64,000 nt of DNA from Spiroplasma endosymbiont of Crioceris asparagi (GTDB lineage: Bacteria; Bacillota_I; Bacilli_A; Mycoplasmatales; Mycoplasmataceae), in NCBI RefSeq assembly GCF_964020035.1, contig NZ_OZ026475.1:124001-188000 (forward strand), given 5' to 3'. Each line of letters opens with the position of its first letter. The first letter of the stretch is position 1. Below, one piece after another: positions 12,694-22,270 of this stretch. Below the pieces are notes generated by a model, which worked only from the letters and a program-made list of their open reading frames with translations, was not told the DNA's origin and ran no database searches. Both the position numbers and the translations under genes were made by a program.

Positions 12694-12816
12694 ATGAAAA
12701 AATTAATAAATTGTATAAATATAAAACAATATTTAATTTATGAATGATTCATGGTTGTTATAACCCGTGTTGAATGATTTGAAAAAGTTCTTGAGACCCA
12801 AACACTTTCCCGTTAA
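12694..12816 (+). CDS. possible 40-residue leader peptide upstream of potA
   Basis: A small ORF between the potA-operon promoter and potA. AGGGGG lies five bases before its ATG. In code 4 it encodes 40 residues starting MKKLINCINIKQYL and ending ETQTLSR, with two Trp, both TGA. It is not a recognisable protein and has no clear membrane segment; residues 14-24 are mildly hydrophobic. The stop codon at 12814 is 45 bases before potA. It could be a regulatory leader peptide for polyamine transport, a short unknown gene, or chance. In the 277-base gap between the HAD gene and potA I see nothing else coding. Confidence 0.4.
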
Positions 12817-12861
12817 TTTAAAATAATTAGCAATTTTAAATTAAATAGGAGAATTAAAGAA

Positions 12862-13917
12862 ATGACAAAAAAACCAATATTGGAAATTCGTAATTTGACA
12901 AAGCAATATGAAGGTAAAGTTATTTTAAAAGGAGTCAGTTTTAATGTTCATGAAGGAGAATTTGTTACAATTCTTGGACCATCTGGTTGTGGTAAATCTA
13001 CAACACTAAATATTATTGCTGGACGTGAAAAACAAAATAGCGGAGATCTTTTATTTGAAGGAAAAGACTTGTCAAGAATACCAACTAACAAAAGACAAAT
13101 TAATACAATTTTTCAAAGTTATGCATTATTTCCACATTATAATGTTTTTGAAAATATTGCTTTTGGCTTAAGAGTTAAAAAAACAAAAGAACACATAGTT
13201 AGAAAGCTTGTGGGCGAATACATTAAAAAGTTCGATTTAATCGGACTAGAAGAAAAAAATATTAATGATTTAAGTGGTGGACAAAAACAAAGGGTTGCAG
13301 TTGCAAGAGCACTAGTTTTAAAACCCAGAATTTTATTGTTGGATGAACCACTTTCAGCATTGGATGTTCAAATTAGAAAAAAAATGCAAGATGAATTAAA
13401 ACAACTTCAAGAAGAAATTGGGATAACATTTATTCTTGTTACCCATGATCAAGAAGAAGCTTTAACACTAAGTGATAGAGTTATTATTTTGAATCAAGGT
13501 GTTGTTCAACAAATCGGAACACCACAAGAAATTTATAATGAACCAGAAAACAAATGAGTAGCAAGTTTTATTGGGAAATCAAACGTTATTGAAAATGGAA
13601 TTTTTATTGATGATGAAAAAGTAAAATTTGATGATGTTGAATTTGCATGTAATGATAAAGGTTTTGGAAAAAATGAAACAAATATTGATATTGTTTTAAG
13701 ACCAGAAGATATTCAAATACTTCCTAAAAATCAAGGCTTTTTTAATGCAACTGTTGAAGACGTAGTTTTTAAAGGTGTATTTTATGAATATTTATTAAAA
13801 ACAAAATTTAGAAAATTTTTAGTTCAATCAACTGCTTTTCATGATTTTGATAAAGAAGTATCAATTAAATGAGATAAAGATGAAATTCATGTAATGTGAA
13901 AAGAAATTGATGATTAG
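12862..13917 (+). CDS. potA: spermidine/putrescine ABC transporter ATPase PotA
   Basis: A 351-residue ABC ATPase energising polyamine import. Walker A is GPSGCGKST (residues 39-47), followed by FQSYALFPH in the Q-loop region, the LSGGQKQR signature, Walker B ILLLDEPLSALD and the H-loop ILVTHDQEEALT. The C-terminal 110 residues form the TOBE regulatory domain containing VLRPEDIQI. It is the first gene of the potA-potB-potCD operon; TAGGAGAA lies before the ATG. Trp codons near the C-terminus are TGA. Confidence 0.95.
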
Positions 13918-13934
13918 TGAGAGGTATTGTGGAT

Positions 13935-14936
13935 ATGGAAAAAGTTTCAAAAAGTAGTACAAATTCTTCAAACCAAAGCATGAACATCACAGAAGAAATT
14001 TCAAAAAAAATTCAAGATATTGAAGTTAATATTTTGGAAGAAATTGATGAACCCAAAGCACCCAAAAAAACTAATAAGATTATAAAATTTGTTGATAAAA
14101 ACTTTATTAGTAAGTCATGAGCTATATTAGCACCATTCTTTTTTGTTATGATATTTTTAATCATTTTACCAATTATTGCAATCGTTGTTTATTCAATTGT
14201 AAAACCAACAAACGATGCTACAATGTTTAAAATCAGATTTGATCATTTCACTAGTTTAATGAAGGATGGTTCTTTTATATGGGTATTATTCAAATCATTA
14301 TTTTTAGCCTTTATTGCAAGTATGGTTTCTGTAGTATTTGCTTATCCAATTGCTTTAATATTAGCTTCATTAAAATCAAAAACAGCAACAAGAAATATTT
14401 GAATTCTTGTAACATTACCAATTTGAATTAATATGATTTTAAAAACAATTGGATTGAAAACATTATTTTTATTGCTAATGCCTTCAGTTTTTGGAACCCC
14501 AGTAGCAATTGTTATTGGAATGGTATATATGTTTTTACCATTTGCAATTGCTCCAATTTACAATGCATTAGAAAAACAAGATAAGTTATTAGTACAAGCT
14601 GCATATGATTTAAAAGCAAGTCGTTTAAAAACATTTTGAGAGATTATATTTAGATATTCTATTCCGGGAGTGATAACTGCCTTTTCACTTGTTTTAATTC
14701 AAGCATCAACAACACTTTTAGTTGTTTCTTATTTAGGTGATGGAAGAGTGACATTTATTACTTCAATTATTGAATCATATTTCTTACAAGGAAGTGACTT
14801 TGGACAGGGGTCTGCAATTGCAGTTGTTTTAGCAATCGTTGTTTTATTCTTAATTTTAGTTTTAAATCTACTATCAAAAACATTTGAGTCAGGAAGGGGT
14901 AAAAAATGAAAAAATTTATCAGATCTAGCTATCTAG
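13935..14936 (+). CDS. potB: spermidine/putrescine ABC transporter permease PotB
   Basis: A 333-residue inner-membrane permease with about six membrane segments. The EAA-type loop that docks PotA is visible as AAYDLKASRLKTFWEIIFR. The first 60 or so residues are a hydrophilic, coiled-coil-prone extension not usual in PotB (about 275 residues). The exact start is uncertain: GTG at 13917 and 13929 and ATG at 13935 are in frame, and AGAGG at 13920-13924 favours one of the latter two. Under the standard code the gene would stop at TGA 14907-14909, forming an ATGA overlap with potC; in code 4 it continues nine residues to TAG 14934, overlapping by 31 bases. Confidence 0.88.
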
Positions 14937-17818
14937 CAATTATTTTGTTGGCGCTTTATTTACCGATTGCAATTATGATGTTTTATTCTTTCAATAGTAA
15001 GGATGGCTCAGAATATACTTTTAATTCGTTTTCATTTTATTGATATGATAATTTAATTAAAAATTCACCATTTTTAAAATCAATTACAACATCTTTATTT
15101 GTGGCAATTACTTCAACAATCATATCAATTGTTATTGGAGTTATGGCTGTTATCGGGTTATCAAAAATTAGTCCCAAAAAATCTAGAAGATATTATGCAA
15201 TTGCTAATATTCCATTAGTAAATGCAGATATTATTACAGCAGTTAGTTTAATGGTTGTATTTATTATAATGGGGATAAAGTTTGGAATACTAACATTAAT
15301 TGCATCCCACGTTTCTTTTAATGTTCCATATGTAATTATTACCGTAATGCCATTTTTAAAAAGAATTGATAAAAATATTATTGCTGCTAGTGAAGATTTA
15401 GGTTCAACTCAAAGACAAACAATATTTAAAGTAATCTTGCCTTCACTTTTACCATCAATTATTACAGCAGCAGCAATTTGTTTTTCAATGTCATTTGATG
15501 ATTTTATAATTTCATATTTTAATGGTGGAGATCAAACTAACGTCTCAACATTTATTTATACCGCTAAAAAAATTGAACCATACATTAATGCCTTTGGAAC
15601 ATTGCTTGTTTCTTCAATTTTTGCAATTATTATTTTGTTTAACATATATAAATCAATCGTCAATAAAAAAGCGGCTGAAAAAAATCAATTAAAAAACAAT
15701 GAGTATAAAATTAAAAAAATTAATAAATTTGAGAAAAAAATTGCTTATTATCAAGGAATTATTGATTACAAAACTTTTACTAAAAAAACAAAAAATATAT
15801 TTTTATTAATTAAATATAGATATTTATTTTTATGTTTAAAAATAAATCAAATAAGAAACTATGATTCTAAAATTTCTAAACTAGAATGAAAAAAAGAAGT
15901 TTTAAATAAAAAAATCAAAAATCAAATTCTTTTGCAAGAAAAATATCAAAATGCGATTTTTAAAAAAGAGGATTTGTTAAAACAACTAGATAGTCTAGAT
16001 AGCAAATCTAAAATTGAAAAAATTAATTCTATAATTGAAAAACTAAATAAAAAAATTAAACATTGAGAATATGAAATTGAGTGACAAAAAGAACATGAAA
16101 GTTATGTCCTTAAAAAAGTTACTGACATTCAAAATACCATTGATGAATTTAAAGATGAACTAGCACAAGTTGAAAACAAAAAAGAAAAACAATGATATTT
16201 AAATCATATTGAAAAACTAGAAGTTAGAAAATTTGAAATCATTGAAGGTAAATCTAAAGTTAAACTTAAAAAAACAATTGCTAAGTTAGCTCTTTTAAAA
16301 CAAGCACAAAGTAAAAAAATTCAAAATGTTTATGCAAAATTAAGTGTTATTAAAAACCTTGTATTTGTTTCATTTTTAATAAAAGATGATAAAAAAACAA
16401 AAATTATTACTAAAGCAAAAAACAAAGTTATTAAACTTCAAGCTAAAATTGCTGATATTAATAATAAAAAAGAAAAATTATATATAAAATATTACCCCGA
16501 CTATATAAATGTAGAAGGTCATGAAATTAATGTAAATAAATGAAGATTTAAAAACTTGAAAGTATTTATGGTAATTATTTTATTTGGAACTTCATTTATT
16601 ATTTTGGCAGTAACATATGCTTTAAATAATGTTTATGACATTGTAATTGGTAATTGAGGAAGTTATATAAGAATGTCTTTGGTTACTGATTTTGAAAAAA
16701 AATACAACGTTAAAGTTAATTATCAACAATATGATTCTAATGAAATTTTATATAACAAAAATATCACATATAATTATGATGTTATGGTTCCTAGTGATTA
16801 TATGGTAAAGAAAATGGCTGAAGAAAGTTACTTACAACCAATAGATTGAAATAAAATTACAATTGGTGGAAAAAAGGGAACTGATGGTGTTAATAAAACA
16901 CTACTTTCTCAATTGAACAAAACTAAAATAGATAGAGATAAAATCACAAAAGACTTATTACCAGTTAATTCACAAACAAGTGAATTAACATTAAAAGATT
17001 ATTGTGCTCCTTATTTTTGGGGTGATGTAAGAGTTGTCTTTAATATGCAACATAAAAATGTTGTTAAATTTTTAAAAGATAATGACATTAAATATAACGC
17101 AAAAACCGGTGCAATTACAAATCAACAAAAATTATCTTGAGATATTTTATGAAGGGCGGCAGACAATAATTTAAATCTTTGTTTAAATGATGACGATAAA
17201 AATTTATTTATGTACGCATTAGAAAAAGACTTTCAAATAGCAACTCCTGGAAAAAAATATGAGAATGGTGAATTCAAAGATTTTGGAGATGCTTCAGATC
17301 AAATAACAAAAGCTACTAGTGATTTAATAAATTTAATTAAAGGTCGAAAAAATGTTGGTCTATACACAGATGATTTAATGACTAAAGTGCAACTTGGTGA
17401 TTTTGATGTGGCCACTTTATATAATGGTGATAGTGTTTCAGCAACAGATGATTATATGAATGCTCATAAAAATTGGGATTCATCAATTGCTCCGTTTGTT
17501 CAAGGTTCACCACAACGTAATGGAGAAACCACAAATGCGTGAACCGACAATATGGTTATTTCTAAAAATGCAAAAAATACAGATTTATGTTATAAATTTA
17601 TTTCATTTATTTATGAACAAAATACTCAAGATCAACTTGTTGATGAAACTGGATATTTAGTACCAACATATGCTGAAAATAAAACATATTTTGATAATTT
17701 TTTAAATGATTGATATAAACCAATACCTGAACAAAACGCAGTTCCATTCCAAATGTTAAGTAAGGAATTAGAAAAACAATTGGTTGATTCTTATAATAAA
17801 ATAAGAATGCAAAAATAA
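14906..17818 (+). CDS. potCD: fused PotC permease and PotD polyamine-binding protein
   Basis: A 970-residue fusion. Residues 1 to about 260 are a PotC permease with six membrane segments and the EAA loop ASEDLGSTQRQTIFKVILPS. Residues about 265-545 are a highly charged Lys/Glu-rich region predicted to form coiled coil and lie in the cytoplasm. A membrane segment follows at about residues 552-572. The rest is the extracellular PotD-like substrate-binding domain, including VIGNWGSYI, VMVPSDYMVKKM and FDVATLYNGDS. The last membrane segment tethers the binding domain, replacing a lipid anchor. Many TGA Trp codons occur. I checked the frame through the coiled coil and found no TAA or TAG. GGAAGG precedes the ATG. 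Confidence 0.93.
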
Positions 17819-17825
17819 TTAATAT

Positions 17826-17848
17826 AAAACAACAATCACTGTTTTTTA
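17826..17848 (+). terminator. probable terminator after potCD
   Basis: AAAACA / TGTTTT arms around an 8-base loop, followed by TTTTA. The stem is short and A+T-rich. Confidence 0.45.
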
Positions 17849-17895
17849 TATTTTACAAAATTAATTATCAATTTTAGTATAATTAATTTTGTAAT

Positions 17896-17972
17896 GGTAC
17901 CATGGCCAAGCTGGTCTAAGGCACGAGTCTGCAACACTCTGATCGTCGGTTCGAATCCGACTGGTACCTCCA
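17896..17972 (+). tRNA. tRNA-Cys(GCA)
   Basis: GGTACCA/TGGTACC acceptor, anticodon GCA in loop CTGCAAC, encoded CCA. Stands alone, followed by a terminator. Confidence 0.96.
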
Positions 17973-17983
17973 TTTTAGAAATT

Positions 17984-18007
17984 TCTGCTAAATTAGCAGA
18001 TTTTTTA
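17984..18007 (+). terminator. terminator after tRNA-Cys
   Basis: TCTGCTA / TAGCAGA seven-base stem with AAT loop and a T run. Confidence 0.85.
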
Positions 18008-18024
18008 TTTCTTTAATAATTATT

Positions 18025-18033
18025 TGATATAAT
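18025..18033 (+). promoter_or_regulatory. extended -10 promoter of the ten-tRNA operon
   Basis: TGATATAAT is an extended -10 just after the tRNA-Cys terminator. A second TATAAT at 18076-18081, 18 bases before tRNA-Arg, is an alternative. The 66 bases between this -10 and the tRNA hold only A+T-rich sequence with a CTTTTAT/ATAAAAG hairpin. Confidence 0.5.
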
Positions 18034-18099
18034 AAAAAATGTCTTTTATTTATATAAAAGAGTGTAAATGTAATATATAATATTGTTGTGTTTTTTTAT

Positions 18100-18176
18100 G
18101 CGCCATTAGATCAATTGGATAGATCGTTTGACTACGGATCAAAAGGTTAGGGGTTCGAGTCCCTTATGGCGCGCCA
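18100..18176 (+). tRNA. tRNA-Arg(ACG)
   Basis: GCGCCAT/ATGGCGC acceptor, anticodon ACG (read as ICG after deamination in the family), encoded CCA. First tRNA of an operon whose order Arg-Pro-Ala-Met-Ile-Ser-fMet-Asp-Phe matches the classic Bacillus order. Confidence 0.96.
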
Positions 18177-18214
18177 GATAAAAACCAATGAATATTGAAA
18201 AATATTCGTTTAAT

Positions 18215-18291
18215 CGGGAAGTGGCTCAGCTTGGTAGAGCATTCGGTTTGGGACCGAAGGGTCGCAGGTTCGAATCCTGTCTTCCCGACCA
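18215..18291 (+). tRNA. tRNA-Pro(TGG)
   Basis: CGGGAAG/CTTCCCG acceptor, anticodon TGG in loop TTTGGGA, encoded CCA. Confidence 0.96.
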
Positions 18292-18298
18292 TTAATTT

Positions 18299-18374
18299 GG
18301 GCCCGTAGCTCAGCTGGGAGAGCACCTGCCTTGCACGCAGGGGGTCGTCGGTTCGATCCCGATCGGGTCCACCA
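18299..18374 (+). tRNA. tRNA-Ala(TGC)
   Basis: GGGCCCG/CGGGTCC acceptor, anticodon TGC, encoded CCA. Confidence 0.96.
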
Positions 18375-18378
18375 ATAT

Positions 18379-18456
18379 GGCGGGGTAGCTCAGCTGGTCT
18401 AGAGCGCTCGGCTCATACCCGGGAGGTCAAGGGTTCAAGTCCCTTCCCCGCTACCA
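18379..18456 (+). tRNA. tRNA-Met(CAT), elongator
   Basis: Anticodon CAT. GGCGGGGTAGCTCAGC start and ...CCCCGCTACCA end match the elongator type (first of three CAT tRNAs, same order as in Bacillus). Position 1-72 is G-U. Confidence 0.9.
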
Positions 18457-18471
18457 TATTATTTTATTATT

Positions 18472-18548
18472 GGACCTTTAGCTCAGTTGGTTAGAGCATC
18501 CGGCTCATAACCGGACGGTCATTGGTTCGAGTCCAATAAGGTCCACCA
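18472..18548 (+). tRNA. tRNA-Ile2(CAT), lysidine type
   Basis: Anticodon CAT, but the body (GGACCTTTAGCTCAG... AAGGTCC acceptor) matches the Ile2 tRNA whose C34 is changed to lysidine by TilS to read AUA. The position between elongator Met and Ser agrees with the Bacillus order. Confidence 0.85.
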
Positions 18549-18594
18549 TAATTTGAAAATTAAAAATGACGAATTGTGAGGGACCAAAAAACAA

Positions 18595-18687
18595 GGAAGA
18601 TTACCCAAGTCCGGTTGAAGGGGTCGGTCTTGAAAACCGAGAGTCGGGGAAACCCGAGCGGGGGTTCGAATCCCTCATCTTCCGCCA
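18595..18687 (+). tRNA. tRNA-Ser(TGA)
   Basis: 93-base class II tRNA with long variable arm (GAGTCGGGGAAACCCGAGC), anticodon TGA, encoded CCA. Confidence 0.96.
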
Positions 18688-18696
18688 TTTTTTTAT

Positions 18697-18772
<76 letters not shown>

Positions 18773-18774
18773 AT

Positions 18775-18851
18775 GGCTCCATAGCGAAGTTGGTTATCGC
18801 GCCTCCCTGTCACGGAGGAGATCACGGGTTCGAGTCCCGTTGGAGTCGCCA
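18775..18851 (+). tRNA. tRNA-Asp(GTC)
   Basis: Anticodon GTC in loop CTGTCAC on a CCTCC/GGAGG stem, encoded CCA. Confidence 0.96.
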
Positions 18852-18854
18852 GAT

Positions 18855-18930
18855 GGTTTTGTAGCTCAGTTGGTAGAGCAATTGATTGAAGCTCAATGTG
18901 TCGGCGGTTCAATTCCGTCCAAAACCACCA
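18855..18930 (+). tRNA. tRNA-Phe(GAA)
   Basis: GGTTTTG/CAAAACC-type acceptor, anticodon GAA in loop TTGAAGC, encoded CCA. Confidence 0.95.
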
Positions 18931-18936
18931 TTTAGA

Positions 18937-18976
18937 AACTAAATTTTTAGTTATTAAAAGTGTGACCCATCACACT
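18937..18976 (+). other. two hairpins between tRNA-Phe and tRNA-Ile
   Basis: AACTAA/TTAGTT (about 18937-18952) and AGTGTGA/TCACACT around CCCA (18959-18976). The second is GC-rich but has no T run after it, so it is not a standard terminator. It may be a processing site in the operon transcript. Confidence 0.4.
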
Positions 18977-18980
18977 ATTC

Positions 18981-19057
<77 letters not shown>

Positions 19058-19077
19058 TTTTAGAAATTTTACAAGCG

Positions 19078-19100
19078 GGACATTTAATGTCCTATTTTAT
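19078..19100 (+). terminator. terminator of the ten-tRNA operon
   Basis: GGACAT / ATGTCC with TTA loop followed by TATTTTATTTG. The MATE gene starts 27 bases further on, so some read-through into it is possible. Confidence 0.7.
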
Positions 19101-19126
19101 TTGTTTAGAGAGGAGAAAGAATATTT

Positions 19127-20821
19127 ATGTTTATTGATAATCAAGAATCATTGCAAAATGATCCATTTCAAACTACAAATATTAATAATCCTTCTAAAAA
19201 CAAAATTCGTAAACGTTTTTTTGCAACAAAGAATTGATATAAATTAGCAATAACGCTTATTTTATGGGCTGTGTTGCAAGAAATCGTTTCAGCATCAACT
19301 GATATTATTGACAACATATTTGTTAACTTTTTAAAAGAAAGACAAATTGATGGATTAAAAGATTTAAATCAACAAATTGAAGATAGCGGTTGAAACAATT
19401 TAAGTAAAGACGTTTTAAATGGACTTCAACTATTTAAATATCATGCTGGTCAAATTGCTGTTAACGGAGTTGTTGCTTCAAACCAAATATTTTTAATTAT
19501 GTTTTGTACTATAACAGGATTTTGTTATGGAGCAGGAGTTTATTCTGCTCAATATTTTGGTGCGGAAGAAAATGCCAAACTAAGAAATATAGTATGTTTA
19601 AAATTATATGTCACAGTTTCTATCGGAGTATTGGTAGGTATGTTTAGATTTATTCCTGGTTTACCTGAAGCATTAATGAAATTAACTATTGACTCTCACG
19701 GTAATGGTGCAGGACATTATATTGAAAAAATAACAAATAGAGAACAAGCACAAGAATTTTATTGATACATTCAAAATCAAGTTGATCAAATGTCGATAAA
19801 AGAAGGGGCGATGTATTTTAAATCAATTTCATGAAGTTACCCAATTTTAGCAATTAACTTAACATTTATTTCAGTACTTAGAGAAACAGGAAGACCAAAA
19901 GCTTCTTTCATTATGGCAGTTATTGCCTTAGTTTCTAATTTTACAGGTAATGCAATATTTACTTTACCAAATAGTATTTTGAGTGGAATTATTGGGATTG
20001 GTTATGGTGTTCAAGGTTCTGGTATAGGAACTGGAATCTCAAGAGTCTTTCAGTTAGTGTTTATTTTATTATTACTAAATTTTAAAAAATATGAGTTTAT
20101 TCCAAGATGAGCAAGTTTCAAAATACCATTAGGTGTTTGAACTAAGGCAATGAAAAAAGCATTACCGTTAGTTGCAAGTGAAATAATGTTTTCTTTAGGT
20201 GTTGTATTACAAGTTAAATTAAAAGCAAAATATTCAGCTGATTCTTTAACAGCTAACGCAATTTTTGAAACTGTATTAACTATTTTATTTTCTCCAATTT
20301 ATCATGGTTTTAGTGCGGGAATTTCTGTACTTGTTGGTAATACCTTAGGAAAGAAAAAATTTGAAGAAGCAAATTATAATGCAGAACATTTGATTAAGTT
20401 ATCGGTTATGATTTCAGTAATATTAATGATGATGGGATTTTTAATGGCATATCTAGTTCCTAATCATCTATACACAAATGCCAGTCACGAAGCTAAAAAT
20501 ATTGCTTTTTGAACAATTGCAATATATTCTTTCTTTTATCCAATTGTAATTGTTGATAACTCTTGTTATTCAATAATACGGACAGGTGGGAAAACGCTCC
20601 AAGCATTTTTATTAGACTCCATTGTTACATGGTGTATTACATTACCAGTATTGTCAGTTTTAATTTTATATAACACAAGAGTGACAAATATAAATTCAAA
20701 ATTTACAATCAGTATTAGTATTATTTGAATTCAATTTATTGTTTTTGCATTAGAATCTACGAAGTTTTTCTTTGCCATTTATTTTTATAAAAGAAAAAAA
20801 TGGCTTCAATCTATAGTGTAA
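19127..20821 (+). CDS. MATE-family multidrug/sodium-coupled efflux transporter
   Basis: A 564-residue polytopic membrane protein with about twelve membrane segments in two similar halves. FCYGAGVYSAQYFGAEE in the first half and YHGFSAGISVLVGNTLGKK in the second are the paired MATE motifs (GxxxSAQxxG and GxxxLVGxxLG). It exports cationic compounds by cation exchange. It exceeds the usual 450 residues because of two extra hydrophilic insertions, at about residues 60-110 and 175-220. GAGAGGAGAAAG precedes the start. It follows the tRNA operon terminator and is upstream of pgsA by 43 bases. Substrate cannot be inferred. Confidence 0.87.
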
Positions 20822-20864
20822 AATTTAAGATATTTATTTATAATATATTTAATGGAGTAAACAT

Positions 20865-21485
20865 ATGAATTGAGCAAACAAAATAACACTTTTAAGAATA
20901 ATCTTAATACCAATAGTTTTGGTTTTAATGTTTTTGGATGAAAAACATCATGGTTTAATAGACATTAAAATTGGAAGCAGCTATGAAATTTCATTGGTAA
21001 TGATACTTGCAGGAATTATTTTCATTATTGCTTCATTAAGTGACTTTTTGGATGGTTATATCGCAAGACATCATAATCAAGTAACAACATTTGGAAAATT
21101 TTTTGATACAATAGCTGATAAGCTTTTAACTAATTTAGTTTTAGTAATGTTTGGGTATTTAAATGTAATTCCTATTTGAGCAGTTTTAATTTTTGTTGCA
21201 AGAGATTTTATAATGGATGTAATTAGACAAGTTATGTCTTCACAAAAGGTAATTGTTCCTGCAAATAAATTAGGAAAAATTAAAGCCGCTGTGCAAATGA
21301 TTGGTTTATCAATATTGTTTTTTGCAAATTGTAAAATATTAAGTATTGATATTTACTCTTTTACAAGTCAAATGTTGTTAATTCCAACATACATCGCAAT
21401 TTTATTATCAATAACTTCTTTAATAAATTATATTTACTTAAATCGTAAAGGACTGCTTGATACAAGCACAAGAAAACATGATTAA
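20865..21485 (+). CDS. pgsA: CDP-diacylglycerol-glycerol-3-phosphate phosphatidyltransferase
   Basis: A 206-residue integral membrane enzyme making phosphatidylglycerol phosphate, the precursor of phosphatidylglycerol and cardiolipin. The CDP-alcohol phosphotransferase motif is complete: Asp63-Gly64, Ala67-Arg68, Gly77, Asp81 and Asp85 with standard spacing. About four to six membrane segments. AATGGAGT precedes the ATG and the second residue Asn is followed by a TGA Trp. The short-chain dehydrogenase downstream overlaps it by 8 bases. Confidence 0.93.
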
Positions 21486-22269
21486 TGAAAAAGGGTGAGC
21501 AATAGTTACTGGTGCTTCAAAAGGACTTGGATTTGCTTATTGTAAAGAATTATTAAAAAAAGGTTTTAATGTTGTTGGCGTGGCACGAAATACTGACACA
21601 TTAGACGAATTAAAAACAATTAATCCAAATGTGGAAATCAAAAAAATTAATCTTGATCTTTCGAGCAATGAAAGTGCAATGAAGTTATTTGAATTAACTA
21701 AAGATTTAAATATCACTCTTGTTATAAATAATGCCGGATATGGTGTTTTAGGTAAATTTACTGAAACAGATTTAGAAAAAGAATTAAACATGATTAATTT
21801 AAATATTAATTGTCTTCATATAATTTCAAAATTATTTATTCAAAAATTTCAAATTAATAATAAGGGAAGAATAATCAATATTGGATCAATTGCTAGTTTT
21901 ATTCCTGGTCCAGGGTTTTCAAGTTATTATGCTTCAAAGGCATATGTATTAAATTTGGGTGTAGCAATTAATACTGAACTTAAAAAATCAAAATCAAAAG
22001 TTAGATTAGTAACGGTTTGCCCAGTATTGTTAAAAACTGATTTTCTTTTAAGAATAACTGATGGAAAGAAAAAAGCAAATTATTCAAAATTCAATTCAAT
22101 AGATACAAATGTTTTTGCAAAAAAATCTTTAAACAAAGCATTCAAGACAAATAAAAATTATATTATAATTGGAAAAATTAATAAACTAGTAACTTTATCA
22201 TTTAAGTTATTACCGCAAAAATATTTTTTAAATAAAATATATAAATTTCAAACTAAAAGGAAAAAATAA
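21478..22269 (+). CDS. short-chain dehydrogenase/reductase
   Basis: A 263-residue SDR-family oxidoreductase. The NAD(P)-binding loop is TGASKGLG (residues 11-18), NNAGYG marks strand 4, and the catalytic Ser137, Tyr150 and Lys154 are present (YYASK). Cys/Arg after strand two (VARN) suggests NADP preference, as an inference. Substrate is unknown; many SDRs of this shape act on lipids or on carbonyl stress products, and coupling to pgsA by an 8-base overlap points weakly to membrane lipid work. The leuS gene begins 2 bases after its stop. Confidence 0.88.
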
Positions 22270-22270
22270 A

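Noticed and set aside
18930-18980. hairpin as a terminator of the tRNA operon
   Set aside because: No T run follows it; tRNA-Ile lies directly downstream and the hairpin at 19078-19100 is a better terminator.
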